Part shown: positions 10,840 through 20,514 of the stretch, one piece after another
Layout of the letters: each line of letters begins with the position of its first letter
How positions within the stretch are numbered: position 1 is the first letter of the stretch
NCBI RefSeq assembly: GCF_029931775.1
Contig: NC_079318.1
Span: 73,753,614-73,817,613, forward strand
DNA from: Euleptes europaea
Lineage: Eukaryota; Chordata; Lepidosauria; Squamata; Sphaerodactylidae
Direction of reading: 5' to 3'
DNA: 64,000 nt
Position numbers and translations under genes: made by a program
The notes under the pieces: generated by a model
What the model was told of the DNA's origin: nothing
Seen by the model: the letters and a program-made list of their open reading frames with translations, nothing else
The model's database searches: none

Positions 10840-11175
10840 GAGGTCTATAAAATTATGCATGGTCTGGAGAGAGTGGACAGGGATAAGCTTTTCACCCTCT
10901 CTCATAATACCAGAATGCAGGGTCATCTGCTAAAGCTGGAGGGTGAGACATTCAAAACTGATAAAAGGAAGTATTTCTTCATGCAACGCATCGTAAGTGT
11001 GGAACTCCCTGCCCCAGGATCTGGTGATGGCTGCCAACTTGGAAGGCTTTAAGGGGAGAGAGGACATGTTCATGGAGGACAGGGCTATCCATAGCTACTA
11101 GTCAAAATGGATACTAGTCATGACACATACCTATTCTCTCCAGTATCAGAGGAGTATGCCTATTACTGTGGAACA
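10840..11175 (+). mobile_element. CR1-type LINE 3' fragment
   Basis: It translates as the ORF2 C-terminus: [46 protein letters not shown], then a one-base frame change around VELPAPGSGD. Non-coding 3' sequence follows, ending near a GTATGCCTATTACTG segment. The family matches the larger minus-strand copy at 53213-54590. It is 5'-truncated and separates the two promoter-block copies. Confidence 0.8.
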
Positions 11176-11309
11176 CAGAGAGTGGCAAATCCAAGGCAAA
11201 ACCTCCCTTGCATCAATGCCCATGAGTTGATTGGGATGCCTTTGGTAGCACTGGGAAGACTAGCTGCGTGGAGTTGCCCTGACAGCTTTGGCGGGGGGCG
11301 GGGTCTTGG

Positions 11310-11770
11310 GCCCATTTCTCCCACTTTTCTAACAGAGCGGTTCCTCAGTGGAACGGCCTTCCTTGGGAGGTGGTAAGTGCTCCTTCCCTGGAGGTTTTTA
11401 AGCAGAGGCTAGATGGCCATCTGTCAGCGATGCTGATTCTGTGACCTTAGGCAGATCTTGGGCACTTTTCACACAAGCCAAATAATGCACTTTCAGTCCA
11501 CTGCCAATGCACTTTGCAGCTGGATTTTACTGTGTGAAAGGGCGAAATCCACTTGCAAACCATCATTAAAGTGGATTGAAGGTGGATTGAAAGTGCATTA
11601 TTCAGTATGTGTGAAAGTGCCACATGAGAGGGGGGCATCTCGGCCATCTTCTGGACATGGAGTGGGGGTCATTGGGGGCGGGGGGGGCAGAGGTTGTTTG
11701 GAATTCCCTGCATCGTGCAGGGGGTCGGACTAGATGACCCTGGTGGTCCCTTCCAACTGGATGATTCTCG
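11310..11770 (+). mobile_element. CR1 LINE 3' end, interrupted by a hAT miniature element
   Basis: The plus-strand CR1 segments are AGCGGTTCCTCAGTGGAAC, GGAGGTTTTTAAGCAGAGGC, then (after the insert at 11460-11621) GGCCATCTTCTGG, GGACTAGATGACCCTGG, GGTCCCTTCCAACTGGATGA and ending near ATTCTCG. The CR1 3' end normally finishes with ATTCTATG repeats. Here they have decayed. Confidence 0.8.
11460..11621. mobile_element. Palindromic hAT miniature element (GGGC..TTTCACAC ends)
   Basis: The ends are GGGCACTTTTCACACAAG and TGTGTGAAAGTGCC, with internal inverted blocks 'aataatgcactttcagtcc' and 'ggattgaaagtgcattatt'. A second member lies at 38426-38578. It inserted into the CR1 fragment between GGCAGATC and ATGAGAG. 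I cannot see a clean target duplication. Confidence 0.75.
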
Positions 11771-11835
11771 GGGCGCCGGGAGCGGACCCTGGCCCCTCTA
11801 CTTGTCGTACAGAGCCCGGATCCGCAAGAAGGGGC

Positions 11836-12470
11836 GGCGGAAAATGTTACCCTAGTTTTTCTGACCCGCCTAACCAAGGGCTCTGAGTGATCTGAAAGCT
11901 TGCGTGACTTTTGGGTCGTCCAAAGAGAGACAATCAACGCCTCACTTGCCTCTGGTCCTGGATGCTCATTCTATGAATCCTTGACCTGCCATTGGAGTGT
12001 GTGGGCTAGCTGTGGTCACACAGGATGGCAAAGGGAAATCACTCTCTAGCTTCTCCAGAGTTTTTCCTCGTCTTGCGTCCCGCAGCTGTCGAAAACCCCG
12101 ACTCAAACTATGGCCAGGGGTGTTGAGAGAGAGAGGGGAGGGAGAGGAAAGGAATACTTGATGCGATGGGTTGCTTGCGGGTATTCATGGAAGGTTTTGC
12201 ATTGGATTTGCCACTCTTTAGATGCACTTTCCCCCCATCCATATTCTCAAAACTCAACAATAAGCCGCCATGCAGAGTTTTGAGACTTCAGATGGGGAAA
12301 ATGTGCATCTATAGAGGGACAAATCCAATGCAAAACCTCCCATGAATAAATGGCACCTCCTGTGTCTTTGCCCAGGTCGGCCTGCGGTGACTTTCTTTCC
12401 ATTTGAAAGGATGGAGCCACTACAGACAGCGCTCAGTTTGGAGGGTGGAGGTGCGGGGGGGAGGGGGCTG
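11836..12470 (+). repeat. Downstream copy of the duplicated block, at the SOX7 promoter
   Basis: Direct-repeat partner of 9988-10470, about 470 bp once the inserted transposon at 12184-12346 is removed. It runs into the GC-rich SOX7 promoter. Because this copy adjoins the gene and keeps its CpGs, it is probably the ancestral or functional one. Confidence 0.85.
12184..12346. mobile_element. 163-bp TIR miniature element with TA target duplication
   Basis: The terminal inverted repeats are TTCATGGAAGGTTTTGCATT and the complement of AATGCAAAACCTCCCATGAA, about 27 bp with one mismatch. The upstream duplicate of this locus shows the empty site (GGGTAAATG). Here it reads GGGTA-element-TAAATG, which fixes the boundaries and a TA duplication. 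The internal sequence is related to the element at 14197-14777. Confidence 0.85.
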
Positions 12471-12637
12471 CGGCTCCTCGGGGCGGGGGGGTGGGGGGCG
12501 AGCCGCGATCGGGAGCCGCCCGGCCGGCTTCCCCTCCCGCGGTGGGGCGGAGCGGAGCCGGGCGCTGCCCAGGCGCGGGCGAAGGGAGCGCATAAAGGGA
12601 GCGCGCAGCGGGCGCGGGGAGCCCTGGACGGCGGGCC
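12440..12637 (+). promoter_or_regulatory. SOX7 core promoter in CpG island
   Basis: Very GC- and CpG-rich DNA with GC boxes (GGGGCGGGG near 12480; GGGGCGG near 12544). CATAAA at 12591-12596 is a TATA-like element about 45 bp before the initiator ATG. A start about 25-30 bp downstream of CATAAA would give a very short leader. The start codon context GGGCCATGG is a strong Kozak match. The CpG-rich zone continues through exon 1 to about 13.9 kb. Confidence 0.65.
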
Positions 12638-12860
12638 ATGGCTTCTCTGCTGGGGGGCTACGGCTGGTCGGAGCGGCTGGACGGGCCGCCTCTGGAGCTG
12701 CCCGACGGCGCGGCGGCGGCGGCCCGGCCCGAGAAGGGGGGCCCGGAGAGCCGCATCCGACGGCCCATGAACGCCTTCATGGTGTGGGCCAAGGACGAGA
12801 GGAAGCGGCTGGCCGTCCAGAACCCCGACCTCCACAACGCCGAGCTCAGCAAGATGCTAG
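12638..12860 (+). CDS. SOX7: SOX7 exon 1 (N-terminus and first half of HMG box)
   Basis: SOX7 is a SoxF transcription factor acting in endoderm, endothelium and blood development, and it also restrains Wnt/beta-catenin signalling. Exon 1 encodes residues 1-74 plus the first base of codon 75. A short alanine-rich N-terminus leads into the HMG box, which begins near residue 39 with [20 protein letters not shown] and continues [14 protein letters not shown]. The ATG is chosen for its Kozak context and the MASLLG start shared with other SOX7 proteins. The donor CTAG|GTGAGC at 12860/12861 is canonical and phase 1. Joined to exon 2 it gives 373 residues, against about 388 in human. PINX1 lies upstream on the same strand. 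Confidence 0.95.
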
Positions 12861-12893
12861 GTGAGCAGGGGGCTCGGGGTGGGGGGGGACTGC

Positions 12894-13008
12894 AAGCCCC
12901 CGGGCTTGCACGCCGCCGGGGCGACCCCCGAGGGAAGCGAAGCGAGAGCGAAGCTCTCGCTTCGCTTCCCTCGGGGGTCGCCCCGGCGGCGTGCAAGCCC
13001 GGGGGCTT
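12894..13008. repeat. Perfect 56-bp inverted repeat with 3-nt spacer in SOX7 intron
   Basis: The left arm 12894-12949 is the exact reverse complement of 12953-13008, with GAA between them. The arms are extremely GC-rich. It starts 34 bases after the exon 1 splice donor, so nascent SOX7 RNA could fold into a long hairpin next to the donor. Confidence 0.9.
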
Positions 13009-13100
13009 CGCCCGTCGGCTCTTCCCAACCAACTTGTCCTACTCATGCACGGCCCAAAAAAACCCCAAATCAGTGGGTTCTAGATCAAATCAAGCCTGAA

Positions 13101-13545
13101 CTGACCCTAGAGGCTAAAACGACTAAACTGGGCGGCTGTCGTCTTTTGGTCATGTCATGAGACGACAAGAGTCCCTGGAAAAGACATGCTAGGAAAAGCG
13201 GAGGGCAGCAGGACAAGAGGAAGACCCAACAAGAGGTGGACGGACTCAATCAAGGAAGCCACGGCCCTCAATTTAGAAGCTCCAATTGCTAAACTGAGGC
13301 TATCGTGTTTTGGTCATGGCACGAGACGACAAGAAGTCCCTGGAAAAGACAGTCATGCTAGGAGAAGTGGAGGGCAGCAGGACAAGAGGAAGACCCAACA
13401 AGAGGTGGACGGACCCGATCAAGGAAGCCCCAGCCTTCAGTTGGCAAGATCTGAGCAAGGCTGTCCAAGGCAGGACTTTTTGGAGGACTTTCATTCGTAG
13501 GGTCGCCGTGAGTCGGAAGCGACTTGACGGCACTTCACACACACA
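13101..13545 (+). mobile_element. Two tandem Bov-B LINE 3' ends inside the CpG island
   Basis: Two direct partial copies lie end to end. 13101-13277 stops at 'cacggccctcaattta'. 13278-13545 runs to the proper 3' end GGCACTTCACACACACACAC with a (CA)n tail. Both encode Bov-B C-terminal signatures (SLEK, GRPNKRWTDSIKEA, and in the second TFWRTFIRRVAVSRKRLDGT). Unlike copies at 8826 and 17385 they keep CpGs, for example GTCGCCGTGAGTCGGAAGCG. Confidence 0.85.
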
Positions 13546-14196
13546 CACACACACACCGTCGCCCCCAAGTCAGCGCCCCAGAGCGTCTCAATCCCCCCAC
13601 CACCACCACCACCACGGTCGCTCTCCATGGGAGAGGGACGCTTGGACGCCCAACGCGGCTCCTAGACGGCCGGGTCCGCCGAGCTCCGTCGGAACGGAGG
13701 CGGGATTCGGGCTGGACCCCGGGGATGGGGTCGGTCGGTGGCATGGCATCCACCCCCCCACACCGGAGATCGACGGGGCTTCGAAGGGGCGGCGGGATCC
13801 CTCGGAAAGCCAAGCGCTGCTCGGCGCGATGCGGGGTTTCCTTTCCTTGGGGAAGCTCCGGAGAAACCCAAGGTTTTGGCTCCGAGGGTTTGAGATTGGG
13901 GTCCCCCCCCAGAGCGGAGGCTTTTCTTTCCCTTTTGGGACGACAGGAGCCCTTGCGGACGAAAAGATCTGTGGCAGGAACGGCTGGAAAGCATAAATTC
14001 CCCCCACCACCCCACACACGCGAAGTTTTTTAAAATGTGCTGGCGACATAAATGTAAAAACCCTGGTGCCTTTTTTCTCTCTCTTAAAGATAACTTATTG
14101 TTGAATGTTCGCAGTTGCAAAGAACTCACTGGGCAAACGAAGACGACTAACCAATTACAGAAAAACGGGGGAGGGGGGAAATCGCCCAAATTTAGA

Positions 14197-14777
14197 GGGC
14201 GAAAACGCATGGGAGGTTTTGCCTTGGATTTGCCACTCTCTAGATCAGTGGTTCTCAACCTTTTTTTGCTCCGTTCCCCCCTCTCACCATTGTTCAGAAT
14301 ATAATTCCCCCCTTCCCAAAATAGTCTAACACAGTGGTTTCCAAGGTGGGGCACACGCCCCACAGGGGGGCAATTTGATTTTTAAGGGGGGGCCATTCGA
14401 GAATGAGTTATTAACAGAGAATTTTTTTTTTGCATTTCTTATAGTTCTAGGGGCCTCATACACAGTATATAAATATATATTGTGACATACACCAGGTTAA
14501 TGGCCTTTTAGATTTCCTCCACGTAAATAGGAGTTCACTTTTTGAATAATAAGAACTATATGTCACGGGGGGAGGGGGCATCAGGATTTTAGAGATGCTT
14601 AGGTGGGGCATGGTCAAAAAAAGGTTGGGAACCACTGCTCTAGATGCACATTTCCCCCTTCTGAATTCTCAGAACTCTGCATGGGAGCTTATTTTTGAGT
14701 TCTGTGAATTTGGCTGGGGGAAATGAGCATTTAGAGAGCAGCAAACCCACGGCAAAACCTCCCATGCATTTTCGCCC
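14197..14777. mobile_element. TIR DNA element (GGGCGAAAAYGCATGGG ends) carrying a nested hAT
   Basis: The left end GGGCGAAAACGCATGGGAGG and right end (read on the minus strand) GGGCGAAAATGCATGGGAGG are near-perfect inverted repeats. They extend inward through GGTTTTGCC and the internal CTCTAGATGCACATTTCCCC segment. The flanks contain TTA words but no clean duplication. The interior relates to 12184-12346. A 392-bp hAT element interrupts it. Confidence 0.8.
14246..14637. mobile_element. Chimeric hAT element with perfect 8-bp target duplication
   Basis: It runs from CAGTGGTTCTCAACC to GGTTGGGAACCACTG (14 of 15 match as inverted repeats), bracketed by CTCTAGAT at 14238-14245 and 14638-14645. 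A second hAT-type end, CAGTGGTTTCCAAGGTGGGG, begins inside at 14332, so the left 86 bp and the rest seem to come from different families. Confidence 0.85.
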
Positions 14778-16180
14778 ATTACGTTTTGTCTCTTGCTACA
14801 AAACTCTTTTATTATTAGGCGGTTGACAATTTAGCACGTTCCAAACGCAGGAAATCTTTTCTCAGCAATAGTCAAGATCACTGATAACATGTTCAGGGCA
14901 GAATTTGGTAAGAGGGAAGGGAAAGGGACTGCGAGATCGCCTTGGGGACACTTTTGAAGTTCATAAATCTGCAATATGCATTTCCAGTTTTCTATCCAAA
15001 ATAATGTTAATAAGAAAATAGGGAAAGGGGGAGAGGAAATTTCTGCAGTGCTTGACTTCTACCTAGGAAGTTAACTGAGTAAGGTTAGAGCATTTATTGA
15101 TGTTTTAGTTTGGATGCTGAATTGACCACATTTAAAAAAAAAAGGATTCTGCTAGTAAGGTGGACAAATAATTTAGAATAATCTAAAGTTGGAAGCAGAA
15201 ATGTCATTTTGGTGACATTTCCAGTCATCTGCTTGGGATTCAGACAGCATGCGCTAAAAATCTTTATTTTCAATGTGTTCTGCCTATGCTTCCTCTCAAA
15301 CAAGTGCCAGAAGCAAAAATAAAAGCATTAGAACTACAAATGAAAAGAAGGTGTAAAAGAGCCATGAATACAGGAAAGAAATCAACGACAGTATCACATC
15401 CACGAAATCAGGACAAAGCCAACAAATTCAGCGCTTATCAGCCTACAAGCCAAGCAAATCATTAACGTCCTAAAAAACCTCCAATTCGGGAAGCAGGGGA
15501 GACCAACTTCCTCATTTGCAATCTTGTCTGTTTTCTCTCTCTGCCTTTCAAAATAAAATTGCTTGGTTTGCAATGGAATTTACTAGAACTGGAAGTTTTT
15601 TTGTTTTGTTTTTTTAATGATGGAGGGGAAAAATGGCATTGAAGAGTTATGCCAATTTTTCCAAGATCTATTTTATCTTTCCAGACTCCTGGACCTCTCA
15701 GTTTATTTATTTAATTTATAATATTTTTATGCTGCTTTTCTCTTGAAACACAAGACCCAAAGTGGTTGACAAACTTAATCTAAAACAGTGTGCTGACTCA
15801 AAATCCAAATACATTAATAACTCCATTACTGATGCCACTATTATTATAAGCCTCTAGACAACACACAGTCCTTTCTTGAAATCATTCACAATTGCAAAAA
15901 ATAAAAAAATCAAAATACAGCAGAAATTGGTCTTGGAAGAAAATACTAAAACTGTTATCCTAAAGTTACTTCCTTTGAAGTACATCCCACCAAAAGCAAT
16001 AACAAATCTGTTTGGATCGGCATTTAAAAGTTGCCTTGGTCTAATCTAATTTAGCTGAAATTTATTACCGATTTTGATGTGGTTCACTTCCAAGTAAGTA
16101 TGCACAGCATTGCAGCCATGGGACACAGGGGAGAAAATTTGCAAACATTTCTATGCTTTAAAAGTTGGATTGCCATTAAG

Positions 16181-16252
<72 letters not shown>

Positions 16253-16280
16253 TTCTTTCTTTCTTTCTTTCTTTCTTTCT
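16181..16280 (+). repeat. (CTTT)n microsatellite, about 100 bp
   Basis: Nearly uninterrupted TTTC/CTTT units with one TTC break near 16250. It is a polypurine-polypyrimidine tract within SOX7 intron 1 and likely polymorphic in length. Confidence 0.95.
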
Positions 16281-16399
16281 TCAAAACATTGTGAATTCAG
16301 TATAAACATGCATATTTTCTCCATAATGTTCATAATTTTATTAACCTCTGTCATGTTCCCACTTAATCATCAGTTCTCTAAATGAAAAAAAAACCCTGA

Positions 16400-17090
16400 A
16401 CTCTTTAGCTTTTCCTCGTAGGGAAACGGCTGTGACTCCTTAATCGTTTCAGTTGCTCTTTTTCTGAGCTTTTTACCAGTTCTGGGATATCCTTTCTGAA
16501 ATGGAGAGTACAGAACTGAGCACTTTTGACACTGGATGTTTTATTTTTAAATCTTTTCTTATGAATCCTAAATATGAAATCCGAACATAAGAAAAATCCC
16601 TCTAGATCAGGTGAACGGTCCACCCTGTCGGGCACCCTTTTTCCCATAGTGGCCAAACCAATGTCTCTGGGAAGCTCTTAAGCAGGAAATAGAGAAAATA
16701 GCCTTCCCCCTGGTATTGCCCCCCCAAAGCAACTGCTAGTGAAAGGTACTCTGCCTCTACACATGGAGGTTTAATTTAGTTCACATGGCTAACAGGCACT
16801 ACATATATCCTCCATGAATCTGTCTAGTGACCTTTTAAAGCCATCTAAGTCATTGCTACCATTAACTCTTGTGGCAGTAAGTTCCACAAGTTGATTACAC
16901 AGTGAGCAAAGAAGTCATTCCTTTTGTCTGCCTCAAATCTACTTTCCATCAACTTCATTGGATGCCCCTAGGTTGTAGTATTACAGGAGAGGAGGAAAGT
17001 GTTCTCTGTATCTATTTTTCATGTGCCATATATAATTTTATAAGCCTCTATCCCCTTTGCATCTTTTTTCTAAAGTTTGGAAAGTCAACT
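16400..17090 (-). mobile_element. CR1-type LINE 3' fragments
   Basis: On the minus strand, the 17090-16573 piece is the non-coding 3' end, finishing in a CTTATGTTCG tail. 16570-16405 encodes a decayed C-terminal stretch (QFCTLHFRKDIPELV). The order suggests two insertions side by side. Both are old and heavily mutated. Confidence 0.6.
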
Positions 17091-17384
17091 TAGATAAAGG
17101 GTAGAAGTTTCTAAAAATTATGTTTGGAATATAACCATTAAAAAAGCATTTCCACCTTTCCTTATAAGATTACCAGATCATGAAGGTTTCCCTTTTTTGC
17201 AACTTTGCCATATCTACAATATCTTTTTTTTAAAGATTTAACAACCAACTGTACTTAGTAGTCTAAATTTTAATGGGACTGTACCATAAAATTTGTGCAA
17301 GGGCATTACAGTACTGCCTGATTTATTTCCCATCCCTTTCCTTAAGAATCAGTCATACAGAATTTGCATTTTTTATGTGATTAC

Positions 17385-17690
17385 AGGCTGAGTTGATATT
17401 TTCATTGGGCTATGAACTCTCCCTAGAAGGTAAAATGACTAAACTGTGGCTAACATACTTTGGTCACATTATGAGAAGACAGGAGTCACTGGAAAAGACA
17501 ATATTGGTAGGAAAAGTAGAAGACATCAGGAAAAGAGGAAGACCCAATATGAGATGGATTGACTCAATCAAGGAAGCCACAGCCCTCAGTTTGCATGACC
17601 TGAGCAAGGCTGTTAAAGATAGGACGTTTTGGAGGACGTTGATTCATAGGGTCGCCATGAGTCGGAAGCAACTTGACAGCACTTAACACA
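17385..17690 (+). mobile_element. Bov-B LINE 3' end, 5'-truncated
   Basis: About 97 open codons read through the Bov-B C-terminus: LTYFGHIMRRQESLEKTILV, then KRGRPNMRWIDSIKEA, DRTFWRTLIHRVAMSRKQLD and stop at the ACTTAACACAC tail. This resembles the equivalent end of ruminant Bov-B. It is the cleanest copy in the window. Confidence 0.9.
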
Positions 17691-17824
17691 CATACATCTA
17701 CCACAACTCTTAAGATGTCTTCCTTGGTTTATCACGGCCAATTCAAGCCTCACCCATTTATTGGTGAAGGTTTAGGTTTTTTGCCCAGTATATATTGCTT
17801 TACCCGCACTTCCACTGAATCTCA

Positions 17825-17965
17825 TTAGCCGTTTTGGTATCTATTTGGATAAATGTTTTTGGAGCAATCCTTCTGGAAATCCCTTGCAGAATGACTCTGA
17901 GATTTTGCCATCCTGAACCATTTGATGTCATCTGCCAGGTTGGTCACTTCACAGCTTACCTGGAC
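17825..17965 (-). mobile_element. CR1-type LINE reverse transcriptase scrap
   Basis: The minus-strand reading contains TNLADDIKWFRM followed by DFQKDCSKN, the ADD catalytic motif region and the segment after it, comparable to the copy at 54180-54230. It probably belongs with the LINE pieces at 16400-17090, split by the Bov-B insertion. Confidence 0.6.
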
Positions 17966-18119
17966 TCCAGATCTCCAAACCCAAGGGTCAGTGTTAGCAT
18001 CTGAAGTAAATGTCTCTCTACTATGAATACACAAATCTTGACGCTGGGAAGTTTGTGCTGGTAATAAATGATGCAAGGCAGAATTATTTGCATATTTGGA
18101 TTTAATTTCCACATTCAGT

Positions 18120-18620
18120 ATGCATTTTCTGGAAGACTGGCTGTGTTAATGTGTCATGATGAAAAGAAATAAAGAGCCAGGCACCTACCGTGTTCTGACT
18201 GTGCTGCGAAATAAGGAAAGGAGGTTTCTTACGGTGATTATGATAAAATGGTTTGGCTCATTAGTCTTCTCTGAGTGTCCCTCAGAAATAAAACATCCCA
18301 AATTGAAGTTTGATGTTTTCATCATTTGAAATGTCAGATTCGGATCCTAACGAAACCTCTTCTGTAGAATAATTTTATTGGAACAGACCTCAATGAATTG
18401 CCGTGTGATTACAGCCTCCGTAGAGATGCTGGATTTTTTCCTCTTCAAATCTTAAGGAAGTAAAAGAGAACTCCCTCTTAAATAAACTAAAACAATCACT
18501 CAATGTTAGAAGGAATGGCCATCTGCGGGTATTTTAATTTTAAATCCACCATTGTACTAACATCGCAGGAGCAAAAGAGGTTTTCACTTGCAGCCTCCTT
18601 GATTAAAATGCACATTTTAA
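18120..18620. promoter_or_regulatory. Candidate intronic enhancer of SOX7 (non-repetitive island)
   Basis: About 500 bp free of recognisable repeats inside a repeat-rich intron. It is AT-leaning with several homeodomain-like TAAT words and SOX-like words (CCATTGTA, i.e. TACAATGG, near 18552; AACAATC near 18490). Only conservation or chromatin data could establish function. The call is inference. Confidence 0.3.
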
Positions 18621-18636
18621 AAAATTGTTTTTTTTA

Positions 18637-18862
18637 ATTCATTTCTACCCCATTTTTCTCCCCAATGGGGGAATCTGAGCCGCTTATGTCACTCTCCTCA
18701 CCTTCATTTTATCCTCGCAACAACCCTGTGAGGTTGATTAGGCTGGCAGTGTGTGACTGCCCCAAGGTCACCCAGCAAGCTTCCTTGATAGAGTGGGGAT
18801 TTGAACCTGGGCCTCCTAGATCTTAGTCCAACACTCCAACCATTACACCATACTGGCAGTGC
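18637..18862 (-). repeat. tRNA-derived SINE (squamate CCAGTRTGGTGTA type)
   Basis: The minus strand reads from CCAGTATGGTGTAATGG through GGTTCAAATCCCC (B box) and GGTGACCTTGGGGCAGTC to CTCACAGGGTTGTTGCGAGG. The family recurs at 21668, 24144, 25663, 27655, 28178, 38858, 51241 and 55690. Confidence 0.85.
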
Positions 18863-18879
18863 AAGCCTACGCATGTTTA

Positions 18880-18955
18880 TTCTGAAGTAAGTCCTACTGT
18901 TCAGTGGGCTTATTCCCAAGTAAGTACGCATAGGATTGCAGCCTAACCAACTGAA
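18880..18955. repeat. Short repeat with GTAAGTMYGCATAGGATTGCAGCC motif
   Basis: It contains ATGTTTATTCTGAAGTAAGTCC and CAAGTAAGTACGCATAGG motifs. A related scrap occurs at 16088-16120 (AAGTAAGTATGCACAGCATT). It is a dispersed element of unknown family. Confidence 0.4.
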
Positions 18956-20514
18956 CAGCATGTCTTCTGTCCTTGAACTATGATGTCTCTGTGTGTGTTC
19001 CTTCCCTTTCATTTCCCCAATATTTGTAGTCCCATTCCTAAGCACAGTTACACCGTTTTAAATCCATTGAAGTCAGTGGGCCTAAGAAAGTCACAGCTCT
19101 TCTTAGGACGGCACGGTTTGATTGTCTGATGGCACCAATCTACTGCGTCTTTTATTTGTTAAGTTCTATGCATTGAAAATAAGCCTTGGTGTTCAACAAA
19201 TTGTGATAGGGTACAGATTTCTTCACGAAGGTATCCAGGTCCTTTCTAGGTGTTCGGATTGTACCAAGTTCCAGAGCTTATCTACTCCTTCTTCCATCTC
19301 ATATTCCACACAATCTCTCAGGTCCTGAGAACTAGATTTCAAATATCATGAGCTCTAAAGTTAACTCTGAAATTTTTACCTACTTTTGAAGTTCTGGGTA
19401 TATTGGTTCAGGAAATGTATATACCACCTTCCTATCACAAATGTGGGTCTCTGCGTAACTTACAAGAATTAAACACCCTAATCATAAAAAGGCAATGCTA
19501 AAATTAAACAAAGCAATGAAATAAATAGCGGCCAAGGTGGGGAAGGGGATGGGGGAAACACAGCACATTAACCAGCATATTAAAAAACTACAATATTTGT
19601 TTTAAGTACAACAAATACAACGGCAGGTTTTTTAAAAAGGCATTGAGGTTCCAATCGAGAAGGATTAAAAGAATGATAAACTAGTACCGATAAAACACTA
19701 ATAATTATTGCCGTGAAATAAAAACAGATTTTACAGCTTACCAAAAAGCCACAAGAGGGGTCAGGCAAACTTCTTGGGAAAGGAAATTCCAAGCCAGGGT
19801 GTCACAGCCGAAAAATCCCTTTCCTGAAAATTTCATCTCACCCCACCTATTCAGGGCATTCTCATCAAATCTTAAGCTATGAGCAACGTTTCATTTAAAA
19901 GAAACAATTATATACTTGTTATGAAAAGGAGAGATTAAATGATAGCACAGTGGGCACATTTATGATATTTAAATATGAAAATGGGTTCTCTGGGTTGAAT
20001 GGTTACCATATATGCGTGAAGTTCATTTTAAAAATGAATTCACTGAGATATCATAGGAGAGTTAACTACAAGGAAAGGCTAAAGCACTTGGGGGCTTAAA
20101 AGATGACCTGGGCATTATCAGGTGGGGGGAGACGTGGTGGGAATTGATAAAATCATGAATGATATGGAGAAATTGGTTACAGAAAAACATTTTTCCCACT
20201 AGCATAAATAAAATGTTTGAATTTGTTTATTCATCTTGTTGATTTTTATATTTTATTTTATAATTTTACTTATAAGAATGCTTTCCATTGCAGTTTCCAC
20301 TTTGCTAGCAGTACACAAAGTAACACCTAAAAACAACATCAGATCAAAATGAGAGTGAGCACGAGTCTAGAAGTTGGGGAGTTGCCCAGTGCAAATCAGC
20401 TGCAGTTTGAGGATGGGAAAAGGAATTACTTCTTTGTGCAATGAATAATTAACCCATGGGATTCACTGCCACATGACGTGGCACTAGCTCAGATGGCGTC
20501 TGAAAATGGAAAAT

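Noticed and set aside
12342-12864. Several long open frames on both strands across the SOX7 promoter and exon 1
   Set aside because: GC-rich CpG-island DNA has few stops by chance. Only the frame starting at 12638 shows the HMG box and a matching splice donor.
13310-14033. Open frames of 169-233 codons on both strands in the SOX7 intron
   Set aside because: They run through Bov-B ends, a CA repeat and CpG-rich DNA without domain signatures or conserved motifs.
16079-16385. Open frames of repeated LSFF or KERK residues
   Set aside because: These are translations of the (CTTT)n microsatellite.
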